This document shows positions 34,405-42,967 of a stretch of 64,000 nucleotides of DNA, piece by piece. This DNA is from Bin52 sp965243345. Its GTDB lineage: Bacteria > Pseudomonadota > Alphaproteobacteria > Thalassobaculales > Thalassobaculaceae. The translations under genes were made by a program, and so were the position numbers. Under the pieces are notes generated by a model. It was given only the letters and a program-made list of their open reading frames with translations, was not told the DNA's origin and did not search any database. The DNA lies in assembly GCA_965243345.1 (NCBI GenBank), contig CBDEUR010000003.1:1922001-1986000 (forward strand). Direction: 5' to 3'. Positions within the stretch are counted from its first letter, which is position 1. Each line of letters opens with the position of its first letter.

Positions 34405-35718
34405 TCAGGCGGCAAGCCGGGCCGTCGCCGCCTCCGGTGTCATTTCCTCGGTCGCTCCGGTTCGCCTGTCCTTGACCTCGACCACGCCGGACCGCAGCCC
34501 GCGCGGACCGACGATCACCTGCCACGGCAGGCCGATCAGGTCCATGTCGGCGAGCTTGGCCCCGGGACGTTCGTCACGGTCGTCGATCAGCACCTCGATG
34601 CCGGCGGCGCCAAGCTGTGCATAAAGGCCGTTGCAGACCCGGGTGCACTCCTCGTTGCCAACGGCGAGATTGACGAGCCCGACCCGGAACGGGGCCACCG
34701 GCTCCGGCCAGATGATGCCCCGGTCATCGTGGCTGGCCTCGATGATCGCGCCGACCAGCCTCGAGACCCCGATGCCGTAGGAGCCCATGTGAACCGGGAC
34801 TTCACGACCGTCCGGACCGGCGACACGGCCGCCCAGGGGATCCGAATACTTGGTACCGAAGTAGAAGATGTGGCCGACCTCGATCCCCCTGGTGACGACA
34901 AGGTCCTCCGGCGCCACCGGGCAGTTCGACGGGTCGTGCTTGTCGTCGGTGGCGGCATAGCGACCGAGAAACGAATCCACCACCGGCTGCAGGTCACCCT
35001 CCATGTCGATCGACCGGTCGCGGATGTCATCGGTCAGCCAGTCACGGTGACAGAACACCTCGCTTTCGCCGGTCTCGGCCAGGACGATGAACTCGTGGCT
35101 GAGGTCACCGCCGATCGGTCCGGTCTCCGCCGCCATCGGAATCGCCCGCAGTCCCATGCGGGCGTATGTCTTCAGGTAGGCGATGAACATCTTGTTGTAG
35201 GACCGGATCGCCCCCTCGTGGTCGAGGTCGAAGGAATAGTTGTCCTTCATCAGGAATTCCCGCCCGCGCATCACGCCGAAACGCGGCCGCACCTCGTCAC
35301 GGAACTTCCACTGGATGTGGTAGAGATTGAGCGGAAGCGACCGGTAACTCCTGACATGACTGCGGAAGATGTCGGTCACCAGCTCCTCGTTGGTGGGACC
35401 GTACAGCATGTCCCGGCCATGCCGGTCCTTGATGCGAAGCATCTCGGCGCCGTAGTCGTGGTAGCGGCCGCTCTGCTGCCACAGGTCCGCCGCCTGGATG
35501 GTCGGCATCAGGATCTCGTGCGCACCGGCGGCATCCTGTTCCTCGCGCACGATCTGTTCCACCTTGCGCAGCACCCGGTGGCCCATCGGCAGCCACGAAT
35601 AGATCCCGGCACTGGCCTGCTGGATCAGGCCCGCTCGCAGCATGTACCGGTGCGAGACGATCTGGGCCTCCTTCGGCGTATCTCGCAGGGTCGGAACGAA
35701 GTAGCCGGAGAGTCTCAT
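34405..35718 (-). CDS. proS: Prolyl-tRNA synthetase, short alphaproteobacterial form
   Basis: A 437-residue class II synthetase that charges tRNA-Pro. Visible are class II motif 1 near residue 45 (MGHRVLRKVEQIVREEQDAA), motif 2 with RDEVRPRFGVMRGREFLMKD near 140, and motif 3 GSYGIGVSRLVGAI near 315. There is no room for the about 180-residue INS editing domain of bacterial ProS, as known for alphaproteobacteria, which usually use a free-standing editing protein. A C-terminal anticodon-binding domain is present (VLIDDRDERPGAKLADMDLI). It precedes lolC by 21 bases, same strand. Confidence 0.95.
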   Translation of the reverse strand: MRLSGYFVPTLRDTPKEAQIVSHRYMLRAGLIQQASAGIYSWLPMGHRVLRKVEQIVREEQDAAGAHEILMPTIQAADLWQQSGRYHDYGAEMLRIKDRHGRDMLYGPTNEELVTDIFRSHVRSYRSLPLNLYHIQWKFRDEVRPRFGVMRGREFLMKDNYSFDLDHEGAIRSYNKMFIAYLKTYARMGLRAIPMAAETGPIGGDLSHEFIVLAETGESEVFCHRDWLTDDIRDRSIDMEGDLQPVVDSFLGRYAATDDKHDPSNCPVAPEDLVVTRGIEVGHIFYFGTKYSDPLGGRVAGPDGREVPVHMGSYGIGVSRLVGAIIEASHDDRGIIWPEPVAPFRVGLVNLAVGNEECTRVCNGLYAQLGAAGIEVLIDDRDERPGAKLADMDLIGLPWQVIVGPRGLRSGVVEVKDRRTGATEEMTPEAATARLAA

Positions 35719-35769
35719 CTGTTCGGGTACTCCCGAAGTGTCAGCCGACGCGGGACATCCGCGTGCGGT

Positions 35770-36657
35770 TCAGGACGATGCGGTCTCGATCTTGCGGTAG
35801 ATCGCCGAAAAGTCCAGCGCCCCGCCACCCGCCTCGAGAAACTCGTCGAACATCCGCGAGGCCTCGGCACCGAGCCGGGTGGCCTGGCCCGCGGTCCCGG
35901 CCGCGGCCATGGCCAGTCGGAGATCCTTGGCCATCATGGCCGTGGTGAATCCCGGCTGGTAATCGCGGTTGGCCGGTGAGGCCGGCACCGGGCCGGCCAC
36001 CGGGCAGTAGGTGGTCAGCACCCAGCTCTGGCCGGACGACTGCGAGATGATCGAGAACAGGGCGTCGATGTTCACCCCGAGCTTCTGGCCCATGGACAGG
36101 CTCTCGCAGGTCGCGATCATCGAGATGCCGAGAATGAGGTTGTTGCAGATCTTCGCTACCTGGCCGGTTCCGGCGTCTCCGACGTGAACGACAGTCCGGC
36201 CCATGGCGTCGAGCAGCGGTTGCACCCGCCGGAACCCGTCGGCGGAGCCGCCAACCATGAAGGTCAGCGTTCCCGCCTCGGCCCCGCCGGTTCCGCCGGA
36301 GACCGGCGCATCGAGCATGGCAAACCCGGCCTCGCCCGCACGGGCCGCGACTTCGCGCGCGGTCTCGACGTCGATGGTCGAGCAGTCCACCAGGACCGCG
36401 TCGTCCGGCGCGTTCGGGATGATGGTTTCGGAGTAGACCTCCCGCACGTGCCGGCCCTCCGGCAGCATGGTCACCACGAACTCTGCTCCCTGGAGACAGG
36501 CCTCGGCGGTTTCAGCCGTCGTTCCGCCCTCCGCCGCGAAGGCCTCGACCGCGCCGGCCACGATGTCGTATCCCGTGACCTCGTGGTTCGCCGCGACGAG
36601 GTTGCGCGCCATCGGTAACCCCATGTTGCCCAGTCCGATGAATGCGATCCGCGCCAT
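35770..36657 (-). CDS. mmsB: 3-hydroxyisobutyrate dehydrogenase
   Basis: A 295-residue beta-hydroxyacid dehydrogenase that oxidises 3-hydroxyisobutyrate to methylmalonate semialdehyde with NAD+ in valine catabolism. The Rossmann motif IAFIGLGNMGLPMARNL is at the N-terminus, the substrate signature DAPVSGGTGGAEAGTLTFMV near residue 116, the catalytic Lys in GQVAKICNNLILG near 167, and the C-terminal FTTAMMAKDLRLAM near 232. It lies with the hydrolase (36695) and the acyl-CoA dehydrogenase (37794), giving three consecutive steps of valine breakdown. Confidence 0.92.
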   Translation of the reverse strand: MARIAFIGLGNMGLPMARNLVAANHEVTGYDIVAGAVEAFAAEGGTTAETAEACLQGAEFVVTMLPEGRHVREVYSETIIPNAPDDAVLVDCSTIDVETAREVAARAGEAGFAMLDAPVSGGTGGAEAGTLTFMVGGSADGFRRVQPLLDAMGRTVVHVGDAGTGQVAKICNNLILGISMIATCESLSMGQKLGVNIDALFSIISQSSGQSWVLTTYCPVAGPVPASPANRDYQPGFTTAMMAKDLRLAMAAAGTAGQATRLGAEASRMFDEFLEAGGGALDFSAIYRKIETASS

Positions 36658-36694
36658 GATGCCTCTCCTCTGCCTGCCGTTTCCCCGCGAGCCC

Positions 36695-37774
36695 TCAGCC
36701 GAAACTCAGTTCGCGCCACGCGACGCGTTCGAAGTGGCGCGCCACCAGTTCGTCGGACACGTCTTCCAGCCGGGCCGGTTGCCAGTCGGGTGCATTGTCC
36801 TTGTCGACCAGCAGTGCCCGCACGCCTTCGCGGAAGTCGTGACCGAGCGCAAAGTGCTGCGACATCCTGTATTCCATCGTCATTGTTTCGGCGAAGGTCT
36901 GCGCCCGTGCTCCGCGCCGGAGCTGCTCCAGCGCGACCTTGAGGCTGGTCGGAGACTTCTCCGCGATGCTCTCGAGGGCCGACTTCGCAAACGGGGTTGC
37001 GAACGACTGAAGCCGCGCGACGATTTCTTCCAGCCGGTTGGCGCCAAAGCAGAAGTCGATGTCACCGCGCACCCCAACCACCGGGGCATCGCCGTCGGGC
37101 ATGATGGCCATGTCATCGAGAATCGCGCCGACCGTCCCCTCGGCATCGGGCCCGAGATCAGCCCCGCGCAGTGCCGTTTCCAGTTCTTCGAGGCGGTCGG
37201 CCGGAACCACGTGGGTCGCAATTCCGAGTTCGAGGCAGTCCCGGGCGCCGACCGGCGTTCCGGTCAGCGCGAGGAAGGTCCCGGTTTCACCCGGCAGCCG
37301 TGACAGGAACCAGGCGCCGCCGACATCCGGAAACAGCCCGATGCCGGTCTCCGGCATGCCCACGCGCGTGCGTTCCGTCGCAACCCGGAAACGGCCGTGT
37401 ACCGACAGTCCCACCCCTCCTCCCATGCATACCCGGTCGATCAGCGCGACCCAGGGCTTGGCGGAGGTGTGGATCTGGTGATTGAGGATGTACTCCTCGT
37501 AGAAGAAGTCGCGCACGAGTTCCGGGGTCCCGTCACCGTCATGGTCGACGATCGCGGCCCGGATGACCCTGACGTCGCCGCCGGCGCAGAACGCCCTGTC
37601 TCCCGCGCCCCTGACCAGAACCGCGGCGACCGCGTCGTCGGCCAGCCAGTCGGTGACCGTGCGGCGCAGGTCGAAGATCATGCCGATCGTGAGTGCGTTG
37701 AGCTGGCGCGGCCTGTTCAGGGTAATGGTGCCGATACCGTCCGACACGTCGAAGAGAACTTCGGGCTCCGTCAC
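36695..37774 (-). CDS. 3-hydroxyisobutyryl-CoA hydrolase
   Basis: A 359-residue crotonase-fold thioesterase (HIBCH type) that frees 3-hydroxyisobutyrate from CoA. Motifs: ITLNRPRQLNALTIGMI, the CoA oxyanion segment FCAGGDVR near residue 60, VCMGGGVGLSVHGRFRVATE near 112, and PETGIGLFPDVGGAWFLSRL near 138 with the conserved Glu and Asp of this subfamily. The length and C-terminal region (QHFALGHDFREGVRALLVDK) distinguish it from 260-residue enoyl-CoA hydratases. Middle gene of the valine trio. Confidence 0.9.
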   Translation of the reverse strand: MTEPEVLFDVSDGIGTITLNRPRQLNALTIGMIFDLRRTVTDWLADDAVAAVLVRGAGDRAFCAGGDVRVIRAAIVDHDGDGTPELVRDFFYEEYILNHQIHTSAKPWVALIDRVCMGGGVGLSVHGRFRVATERTRVGMPETGIGLFPDVGGAWFLSRLPGETGTFLALTGTPVGARDCLELGIATHVVPADRLEELETALRGADLGPDAEGTVGAILDDMAIMPDGDAPVVGVRGDIDFCFGANRLEEIVARLQSFATPFAKSALESIAEKSPTSLKVALEQLRRGARAQTFAETMTMEYRMSQHFALGHDFREGVRALLVDKDNAPDWQPARLEDVSDELVARHFERVAWRELSFG

Positions 37775-37793
37775 TGGGTTTCCTTCCCGCAGG

Positions 37794-38936
37794 TCACGAA
37801 CGCAGCAGTTCGCGGGCGATGATCACCCGCATGATCTCGTTGGTGCCTTCCAGGATCTGGTGCACCCGCAGGTCTCTGAGCAGGCGTTCGATCGGGAAAT
37901 CCCGCAGGTAGCCATAGCCGCCGTGGATTTGCAGTGCTTCGTTGCAGACGCGGGAACCGAGATCGGTCGCAAGGCGTTTTGCCATCGCGCAATGCATGGT
38001 GGCCCGGGGATCACCCTCGTCGAGACTGCAGGCAGCCCGGTGGATCATGAGACGGGCGGCCTCGAGTTCGGTTGCCATGTCGGCAAGCTTGAACCGGGTC
38101 ACCTGGAAATCGCTGAGCGCCTGTCCGAACTGGCGGCGCGCAAGGGCGTGATCGCATGCCGCCTCCATGGCCGCGCGGGCGCCGCCGATGGAGCAGGCCC
38201 CGATATTGATCCGGCCTCCGTCCAGGCCGGCCATGGCGATCGTGAAACCGTCGCCGGTCTCGCCGACCACGTTCTCCACCGGAACCCGGCACTCGTCGAA
38301 ATGCACCATGGCAGTGTGCTGGCTGTTCCAGCCGAGTTTGCGTTCCTTGGCTCCGAAGGAGAGACCCGGGGTGTCGCGCTCGACCAGGACGCAGGAGATG
38401 CCCTTCGGGCCGTCATCGCCGGTCCGGCACATCACGGCATAGACATCGCTGGTGGAGCCGCCGGAGATGAATGCCTTGGTTCCGTTGAGCACCAGGTGGC
38501 TGTTGCCGTCGCGCCTCGCGCTGGTCCTGAGCGATGCGGCGTCGGATCCCGCGTTCGGCTCGGTCAGGCAGTAACTCGCCATGGCCTGCATCGAGGTCAG
38601 TCCGGGCACCATGCGCCGGCGCAGCGCGTCGTTGCCGAACCGGTCGATCATCCACACGACCATGTTGTGGATCGAAAGGTAGGCCGCGGTGGACGGACAG
38701 GCGGCGGCGAGTTCCTCGAAGATGATCGCCGCCTCGAGCCGGCCCAGGCCGGACCCGCCGAACTCCTCGGAGATGTAGATGCCGGCAAGTCCGAGTGCGG
38801 CGGCAGAGCGCAGCTGCTCCGCGGGAAAGATCTCGTCCTCGTCCCAGCGAGCGGCGTGCGGCGCGAACTGCTCGGCCGCGAATTCCCGCGCCATGTCGCG
38901 GATGGCGACCTGCTCGTCAGACAGCCGAAAATCCAT
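37794..38936 (-). CDS. Isobutyryl-CoA dehydrogenase (acyl-CoA dehydrogenase family)
   Basis: A 380-residue FAD enzyme. Signatures are YCLTEPNAGSDAASLRTSAR near residue 125, KAFISGGSTSDVYAVMCRTG, ARRQFGQALSDFQVTRFKLA near 267, and the C-terminal QIHGGYGYLRDFPIERLLRD near 335 with the catalytic Glu expected in LEGTNEIMRVII. Neighbouring hydroxyisobutyryl-CoA hydrolase and hydroxyisobutyrate dehydrogenase point to isobutyryl-CoA as substrate (ACAD8-like). It is the first gene of the minus-strand valine cluster. Confidence 0.88.
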   Translation of the reverse strand: MDFRLSDEQVAIRDMAREFAAEQFAPHAARWDEDEIFPAEQLRSAAALGLAGIYISEEFGGSGLGRLEAAIIFEELAAACPSTAAYLSIHNMVVWMIDRFGNDALRRRMVPGLTSMQAMASYCLTEPNAGSDAASLRTSARRDGNSHLVLNGTKAFISGGSTSDVYAVMCRTGDDGPKGISCVLVERDTPGLSFGAKERKLGWNSQHTAMVHFDECRVPVENVVGETGDGFTIAMAGLDGGRINIGACSIGGARAAMEAACDHALARRQFGQALSDFQVTRFKLADMATELEAARLMIHRAACSLDEGDPRATMHCAMAKRLATDLGSRVCNEALQIHGGYGYLRDFPIERLLRDLRVHQILEGTNEIMRVIIARELLRS

Positions 38937-39521
38937 GGATGCGCCCGCTTGCCAGGAACGGGCGTGATCATAGGCAGAGGTCCCCGCCTGTCAATGTGGC
39001 GCGCCCGATACTTCTTGCCCTCTGTGACCCTGATGTGGATCTACGATGAAGACGCCGACCGGCTGGCCGCGTACACGGAACGACAGGCCATACCGGTCGG
39101 CGTCGGGGGCGGCGGTCGGTGGCTGCCCAGGGACCCTGCCGACTCTCTGATCCACACCTGCGTTCAGGACAGTTGCGGACAGGTCCCGCGTCGCAGGAGA
39201 CGGAGCCGGTCTGCGGGGATGTCGAACGACGCACCGGTACCAGGGACGGCATCGCCAAAGCGACGGTGTCGCCACATTACCGGGAATTCGCCAGGCGCCC
39301 GATACAAGGGACCCGACCCCACGGACAACGCCAAAGCGCAATCGCGTCTCGCCGGGGTCTGGCGCAGAGCCGGAGAATACCTATGTAAGAGATATGCACG
39401 GGGTAATGGCGAAACATGCGGTGACTGTGGACGCCATCGGTGCCAGGGATACGGAACCGGTCCGCATGCGGAGCCCATGGAACCTCCCTGCAGAAACCTT
39501 GGCAATGCGAAAGGAAACCCA
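38937..39521. other. Divergent region between the valine cluster and the bufferin operon
   Basis: 585 bases with no recognisable gene. It must carry the leftward promoter of the valine genes and the rightward promoter of the bufferin operon. The stretch near 39380-39415 is comparatively AT-rich, but I could not assign a sigma factor or copper-regulator site. Confidence 0.4.
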
Positions 39522-39815
39522 ATGACAACCTACCCACTCAAGAGCCTTGCAGTCGCAAGCGCCATCGCTGCCGCGCTTGCCATGCAGACTGCCACCCCGG
39601 CCGCCGCCGACGAGAAGGAGAAGTGTTACGGCGTCTCGCTCGCGGGTCAGAACGATTGTGCTGCCGGCCCCGGCACCACCTGCGCCGGAACCTCCACGGT
39701 CGACTACCAGGGCAATGCCTGGACGCTCGTGCCGAAGGGCACCTGCACGACCATGGAACTGCCGGAAGGGCGCAAGGGCTCCCTTGAAGCACTTGACCGG
39801 GATATTCCGGGCTGA
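39522..39815 (+). CDS. bufA1: Bufferin-type precursor peptide (DUF2282 family)
   Basis: A 97-residue precursor. A signal peptide (MTTYPLKSLAVASAIAAALA, cleavage expected after PAAA, residue 29) precedes a core with four cysteines at 35, 46, 54 and 75 in the DUF2282 pattern: KCYGVSLAGQNDCAAGPGTT, CAGTSTVDYQGNAW, and KGTC. Known: in Caulobacter, bufferin 1 is matured by the BufB/BufC enzyme pair, which converts cysteines to thiooxazole rings, and the secreted peptide binds copper. The ATG at 39522 follows AAGGAAA. The maturation genes follow directly after a strong hairpin. The function here is inferred from that precedent. Confidence 0.9.
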   Translation: MTTYPLKSLAVASAIAAALAMQTATPAAADEKEKCYGVSLAGQNDCAAGPGTTCAGTSTVDYQGNAWTLVPKGTCTTMELPEGRKGSLEALDRDIPG

Positions 39816-39826
39816 GGACGGCGCCT

Positions 39827-39857
39827 CCGCGTCCCGGATTTCCGTTCCGGGACGCGG
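39827..39857 (+). promoter_or_regulatory. Hairpin between the bufferin precursor and its maturation genes
   Basis: Perfect arms CCGCGTCCCGGA and TCCGGGACGCGG (12 bp) with a 7-base loop start 12 bases after the bufA1 stop. No T-run follows. The position suits partial attenuation or mRNA protection, so that the precursor is made in excess over the enzymes, as in other RiPP operons. The role is inferred. Confidence 0.7.
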
Positions 39858-39888
39858 CAGGCCGGCTTCTTGCCGAAGGGGATCCGCA

Positions 39889-40746
39889 ATGGACGGCATG
39901 GACAGAGGGTGGAGCGGCCTGCCGCCAAAGGCCGGCGTCGGCTACAAGTCCCGGCATCTTGAACACATCCTCGCCTCCCCCGGCCCGGTGGCCTGGGTCG
40001 AAATCCACGCGGAAAACTACATGGTGGACGGTGGCCCCGCGATTGCCGGGCTGAAGCGCCTCGCCGCGCACTTTCCCGTCTCCTGCCACGGCGTCGGTCT
40101 GTCCATCGGGTCCGAAGGACCGCTCGACGCCGAGCATCTCGACCGGCTGGCGCATCTGGTTTCCTGGCTCGACCCCGCCAGCGTCTCCGAACATCTCGCC
40201 TGGTCCAGCCATGGCGGTGGCTACCTCGCCGACCTCCTGCCCCTGCCATATGACGAGGCGACGCTCGCGCGGGTCGCGGACCATATCGACGAGGTGCAGG
40301 AGCGCCTCGGTCGCCGCATCCTGCTCGAGAACCCCTCCAACTATCTCGGCTTCTCCGCCAGCACGATGGCCGAGGTCGAGTTCCTGGGCGCGGTTGCCGC
40401 GCGGACCGGCTGCGGCCTGCTGCTCGATGTCAACAATGTGCATGTGTCGGAGGTCAACGGAGCCTGTGAGGCCGAAGCCTATCTCGATGCCTTTCCGCTG
40501 GCCCTTGTCGGCGAAATCCACCTCGCCGGCCACGAGGCAGAGTTGGACGAGAACGGCGGCCGGTTGCTGATCGACGCGCACAACAATCCCGTCGCCGGCC
40601 CCGTCTGGGCGCTCTACGCCGGCGTGCTCGCGCGCTCGGGGCCGCTGCCGACGCTGATCGAATGGGACAATGACGTACCCGAATGGCCGGTGCTCGCTGC
40701 CGAGGCCGAGCGGGCCGATACGATGCTCGCAGGCTGCCATGGCTGA
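39889..40746 (+). CDS. bufB: Multinuclear iron-dependent peptide-modifying enzyme (DUF692/MNIO, BufB)
   Basis: A 285-residue TIM-barrel enzyme of the DUF692 (MbnB-like) family. Metal-ligand motifs are visible: VEIHAENYM with His/Glu near residue 38, PVSCHGVGLSIG near 64, SEHLAW near 103, LENPSNY near 146, LLLDVNNVHVSEVNG near 181 and GEIHLAGH near 206. It uses an iron cluster and O2 to modify cysteines of the BufA precursor. The start is ATG 39889, or ATG 39898 three codons later. It overlaps bufC by 8 bases, consistent with the obligate BufB-BufC complex. Confidence 0.92.
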   Translation: MDGMDRGWSGLPPKAGVGYKSRHLEHILASPGPVAWVEIHAENYMVDGGPAIAGLKRLAAHFPVSCHGVGLSIGSEGPLDAEHLDRLAHLVSWLDPASVSEHLAWSSHGGGYLADLLPLPYDEATLARVADHIDEVQERLGRRILLENPSNYLGFSASTMAEVEFLGAVAARTGCGLLLDVNNVHVSEVNGACEAEAYLDAFPLALVGEIHLAGHEAELDENGGRLLIDAHNNPVAGPVWALYAGVLARSGPLPTLIEWDNDVPEWPVLAAEAERADTMLAGCHG

Positions 40747-41488
40747 CTACCAGCACGCATTCGCGGACGCCTTGCTCGACCCCTCGAAGCCCGTGCCTGC
40801 AAGCCTCGTCGGGCCCGAGGGCGGGCCGGCGGGGCGGCGCTTCGACATCTACCGCAACAATGTCGTGGTCGCGCTGATCCAGGCGCTCGGAGAGGCGTTT
40901 CCCGTCGTGCGAGCCGTCGTCGGGGAGGAGTTCTTCGAGGCGATGGCGGGCGTCTACGTGCGGGCCCATCCGCCTTCTTCTCCGCGCATGATGTTCTACG
41001 GCGAGGGTTTCGCGGAGTTTCTGAAGAATTTTCCGCCAGCGGCCGGCCTCGCCTACCTGCCGGACGTGGCGCGGCTCGAATATGCGCGCCGGCTCGCCTA
41101 CCACGCGGCCGACGAGCCGGCAGCGGACCCTTCGGTGCTGGCCGGTCTCGATCCGGCAGCGCTCTCGGAAGTGCGGCTGGCGTTACAGGCCGCCTGCCAT
41201 ATCGTGTGCTCGGCGCATCCGATCCATGCGATCTGGCGCTTCAACGCGACGAAGGACAAGTCGCCGGTGCAGCCGGCCGCCGAGGACGTGCTGGTATCGC
41301 GGCCCGAGGATACCGTGCTGGTGCAGCTCCTTCCGCCCGGGGGCGCTGCATTCCTGCTGGCGCTTGCAGCCGGCGAACCGCTTGGTGCCGCTGCGGAACG
41401 GGCTGCGGCCGGGGCGACGGAATTCGATCTCGGCGCCAGTCTCGCCGGGATGTTCGCCGGCCGGATCGTCAGCACAATCTCTGTGTGA
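40739..41488 (+). CDS. bufC: DUF2063-family partner protein (BufC)
   Basis: A 249-residue protein with the DUF2063 N-terminal domain (FDIYRNNVVVALIQALGEAF, VVRAVVGEEFFEAMAGVYV, then FLKNFPPAAGLAYLPDVARL). In characterised bufferin systems this protein binds the precursor peptide and delivers it to BufB. It overlaps bufB by 8 bases and is followed by doxX after 19 bases. The C-terminal half (AIWRFNATKD, VLVSRPEDTVLVQLLPPGGA) is the usual beta-rich domain of the family. Confidence 0.9.
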   Translation: MADYQHAFADALLDPSKPVPASLVGPEGGPAGRRFDIYRNNVVVALIQALGEAFPVVRAVVGEEFFEAMAGVYVRAHPPSSPRMMFYGEGFAEFLKNFPPAAGLAYLPDVARLEYARRLAYHAADEPAADPSVLAGLDPAALSEVRLALQAACHIVCSAHPIHAIWRFNATKDKSPVQPAAEDVLVSRPEDTVLVQLLPPGGAAFLLALAAGEPLGAAAERAAAGATEFDLGASLAGMFAGRIVSTISV

Positions 41489-41507
41489 AACGTCGGGAGA
41501 TCCCGCG

Positions 41508-42059
41508 ATGTACTTCCTCTACCGCCTTGAAGACACGGTTCTCGGACCGGTCGGCCGGTTCCTCGACGGCGCGGCAACGCCGACCCTGGCCCGCCTGGTG
41601 TTCCTGGCAACGCTCGCCACCTTCTTCTGGTCGTCGGCCATGACCAAACTGGGGGAGGGCATCGGCGGCATTTTCTCACCCTCCGCCGGGGCCTATGTGC
41701 AGATCCTGCCCGCGCAGATGGAGGCCGTCGGCTACGACGAGTCGAAACTCGGGCCCATCGCAGACCTGATCGTGCTGGCAGGCATGTGGGCAGAGTTCGT
41801 CATCCCCGCGCTGATCGTGGTCGGGCTGTTCACCCGCGCCGCCGCCGTCGCGATGATCGGCTTCGTCCTCGTCATGAGCATTGTCGACATTACGGGCCAC
41901 GGAGCGGACGCGGCCACGATCGGCATGTGGTTCGACAATGTGCCGGACGCGAAGATCCTCGACCAGCGGCTGTTCTGGATCTTCCTGCTGCTCATCCCCA
42001 TCGCCCGGGGCGCCGGCCCCGTCTCTCTCGACGCCTTGCTCAAGCGCGGCAGCGCGTAG
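41508..42059 (+). CDS. DoxX-family membrane protein (BufD-like)
   Basis: A 183-residue integral membrane protein with about four hydrophobic segments: LARLVFLATLATFFWSSAMT, PIADLIVLAGMWAEFVIPAL, AAAVAMIGFVLVMSIVDI and LFWIFLLLIPIARG. DoxX proteins commonly close DUF2282/DUF692/DUF2063 operons; their biochemical role is unsettled, possibly electron transfer or membrane anchoring of copper handling. Two conserved Glu/Pro positions in WAEFVIP are typical. Same operon as bufA1-B-C. Confidence 0.88.
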   Translation: MYFLYRLEDTVLGPVGRFLDGAATPTLARLVFLATLATFFWSSAMTKLGEGIGGIFSPSAGAYVQILPAQMEAVGYDESKLGPIADLIVLAGMWAEFVIPALIVVGLFTRAAAVAMIGFVLVMSIVDITGHGADAATIGMWFDNVPDAKILDQRLFWIFLLLIPIARGAGPVSLDALLKRGSA

Positions 42060-42613
42060 GGACGATACGAGGCGGCGCTCGTGCCGGTTGCCGTCCGCCG
42101 AAGCGCATCGTTCAGCCCGGCGGACGGAAGGCGAGAGGTGCTGGATCGATGACACGGACGAGACCCGCCTGTTCGGTCGTGTCAATTGTGAAGGACGTCA
42201 CGGCGCCACGCGGTCGGAAATCTGTGCCGACCGGACACCCGACGGATGCCCGGTTGTCGACTTCGGTCCTGATGCCGGTTTCGCCGGCACGGCAACACTT
42301 CCCCCGGTGCCGAATTCCTGCAACGCACCGTGCGACGACCCTGCCGCTGGCGGCGAACCAAAGGCCGGCCGGGCTGCCGAGCCCAACTTGAACGACACGG
42401 GGGCAAGGGGCGGGTGAGAGCACCCGGTGCAGATCAGCCGCTCCGCACCTGCCTCATCCCTCCCGGCAGACGGTATCCCGTCTCCGGCCCCGTTCCTGTC
42501 GGGATGACCAGACACCGCCGCGGGCATCGACCGGCCTCGGCCCGGCGTGCAGATTGCGCCTGACGGAAGGCCTCCAGCGCATTCACCCCTCGCCAGTCGC
42601 ATTTTCGGCGACC
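42060..42613. other. Intergenic, nothing recognised
   Basis: About 550 bases after the bufferin operon with only Arg/Pro-rich chance frames. No terminator or repeat was seen. Confidence 0.4.
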
Positions 42614-42782
42614 CAGGCGCACCAGTTGACACTGGCATACATGGGCCGCGTTGCCGAACGCCTGGTCTGTGACAGCCTGCGCGGTGCGGTCACCCGATGG
42701 TGCAAGGGGCGAGGCCGAACTCAACCTCATCTTCGCCGATTTCGCCCGTCACTATGGGATCGCCGTGCTCCCTGCACGCCCG
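42614..42782 (+). pseudogene. IS21-family IstA transposase scrap
   Basis: About 55 residues match the catalytic-core end of IstA: HQLTLAYMGRVAERLVCDSL, RGAVTRWCKG, then, one frame on, EAELNLIFADFARHYGIAVL and PARP. The join is a G-run (AAGGGGCGAGG near 42704-42711); removing one G restores the frame. No IstB and no element ends are present, so it is a residual piece of an insertion. Confidence 0.6.
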
Positions 42783-42967
42783 ACAGGTGGCTTCCCGCGC
42801 GCTCACCGCTCGCCGGTCACACGCACGGCCCATGGTGGCCGATGCGCTCCGCCGGAGCCCCGCGCACGAGCGGTCGCCATGGTATATGCGCGCATGCGAT
42901 TGCACTGTTGACGCTGTCCCGGATCTGTACGGCCGCGGCAACCACACCAGGAACCGGAGACCGACCC

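Noticed and set aside
39380..39415. Possible ECF-sigma promoter (GTAAG ... CGAAA) before the bufferin operon
   Set aside because: Spacing does not fit the sigma-F-type consensus as I know it; too weak to annotate.
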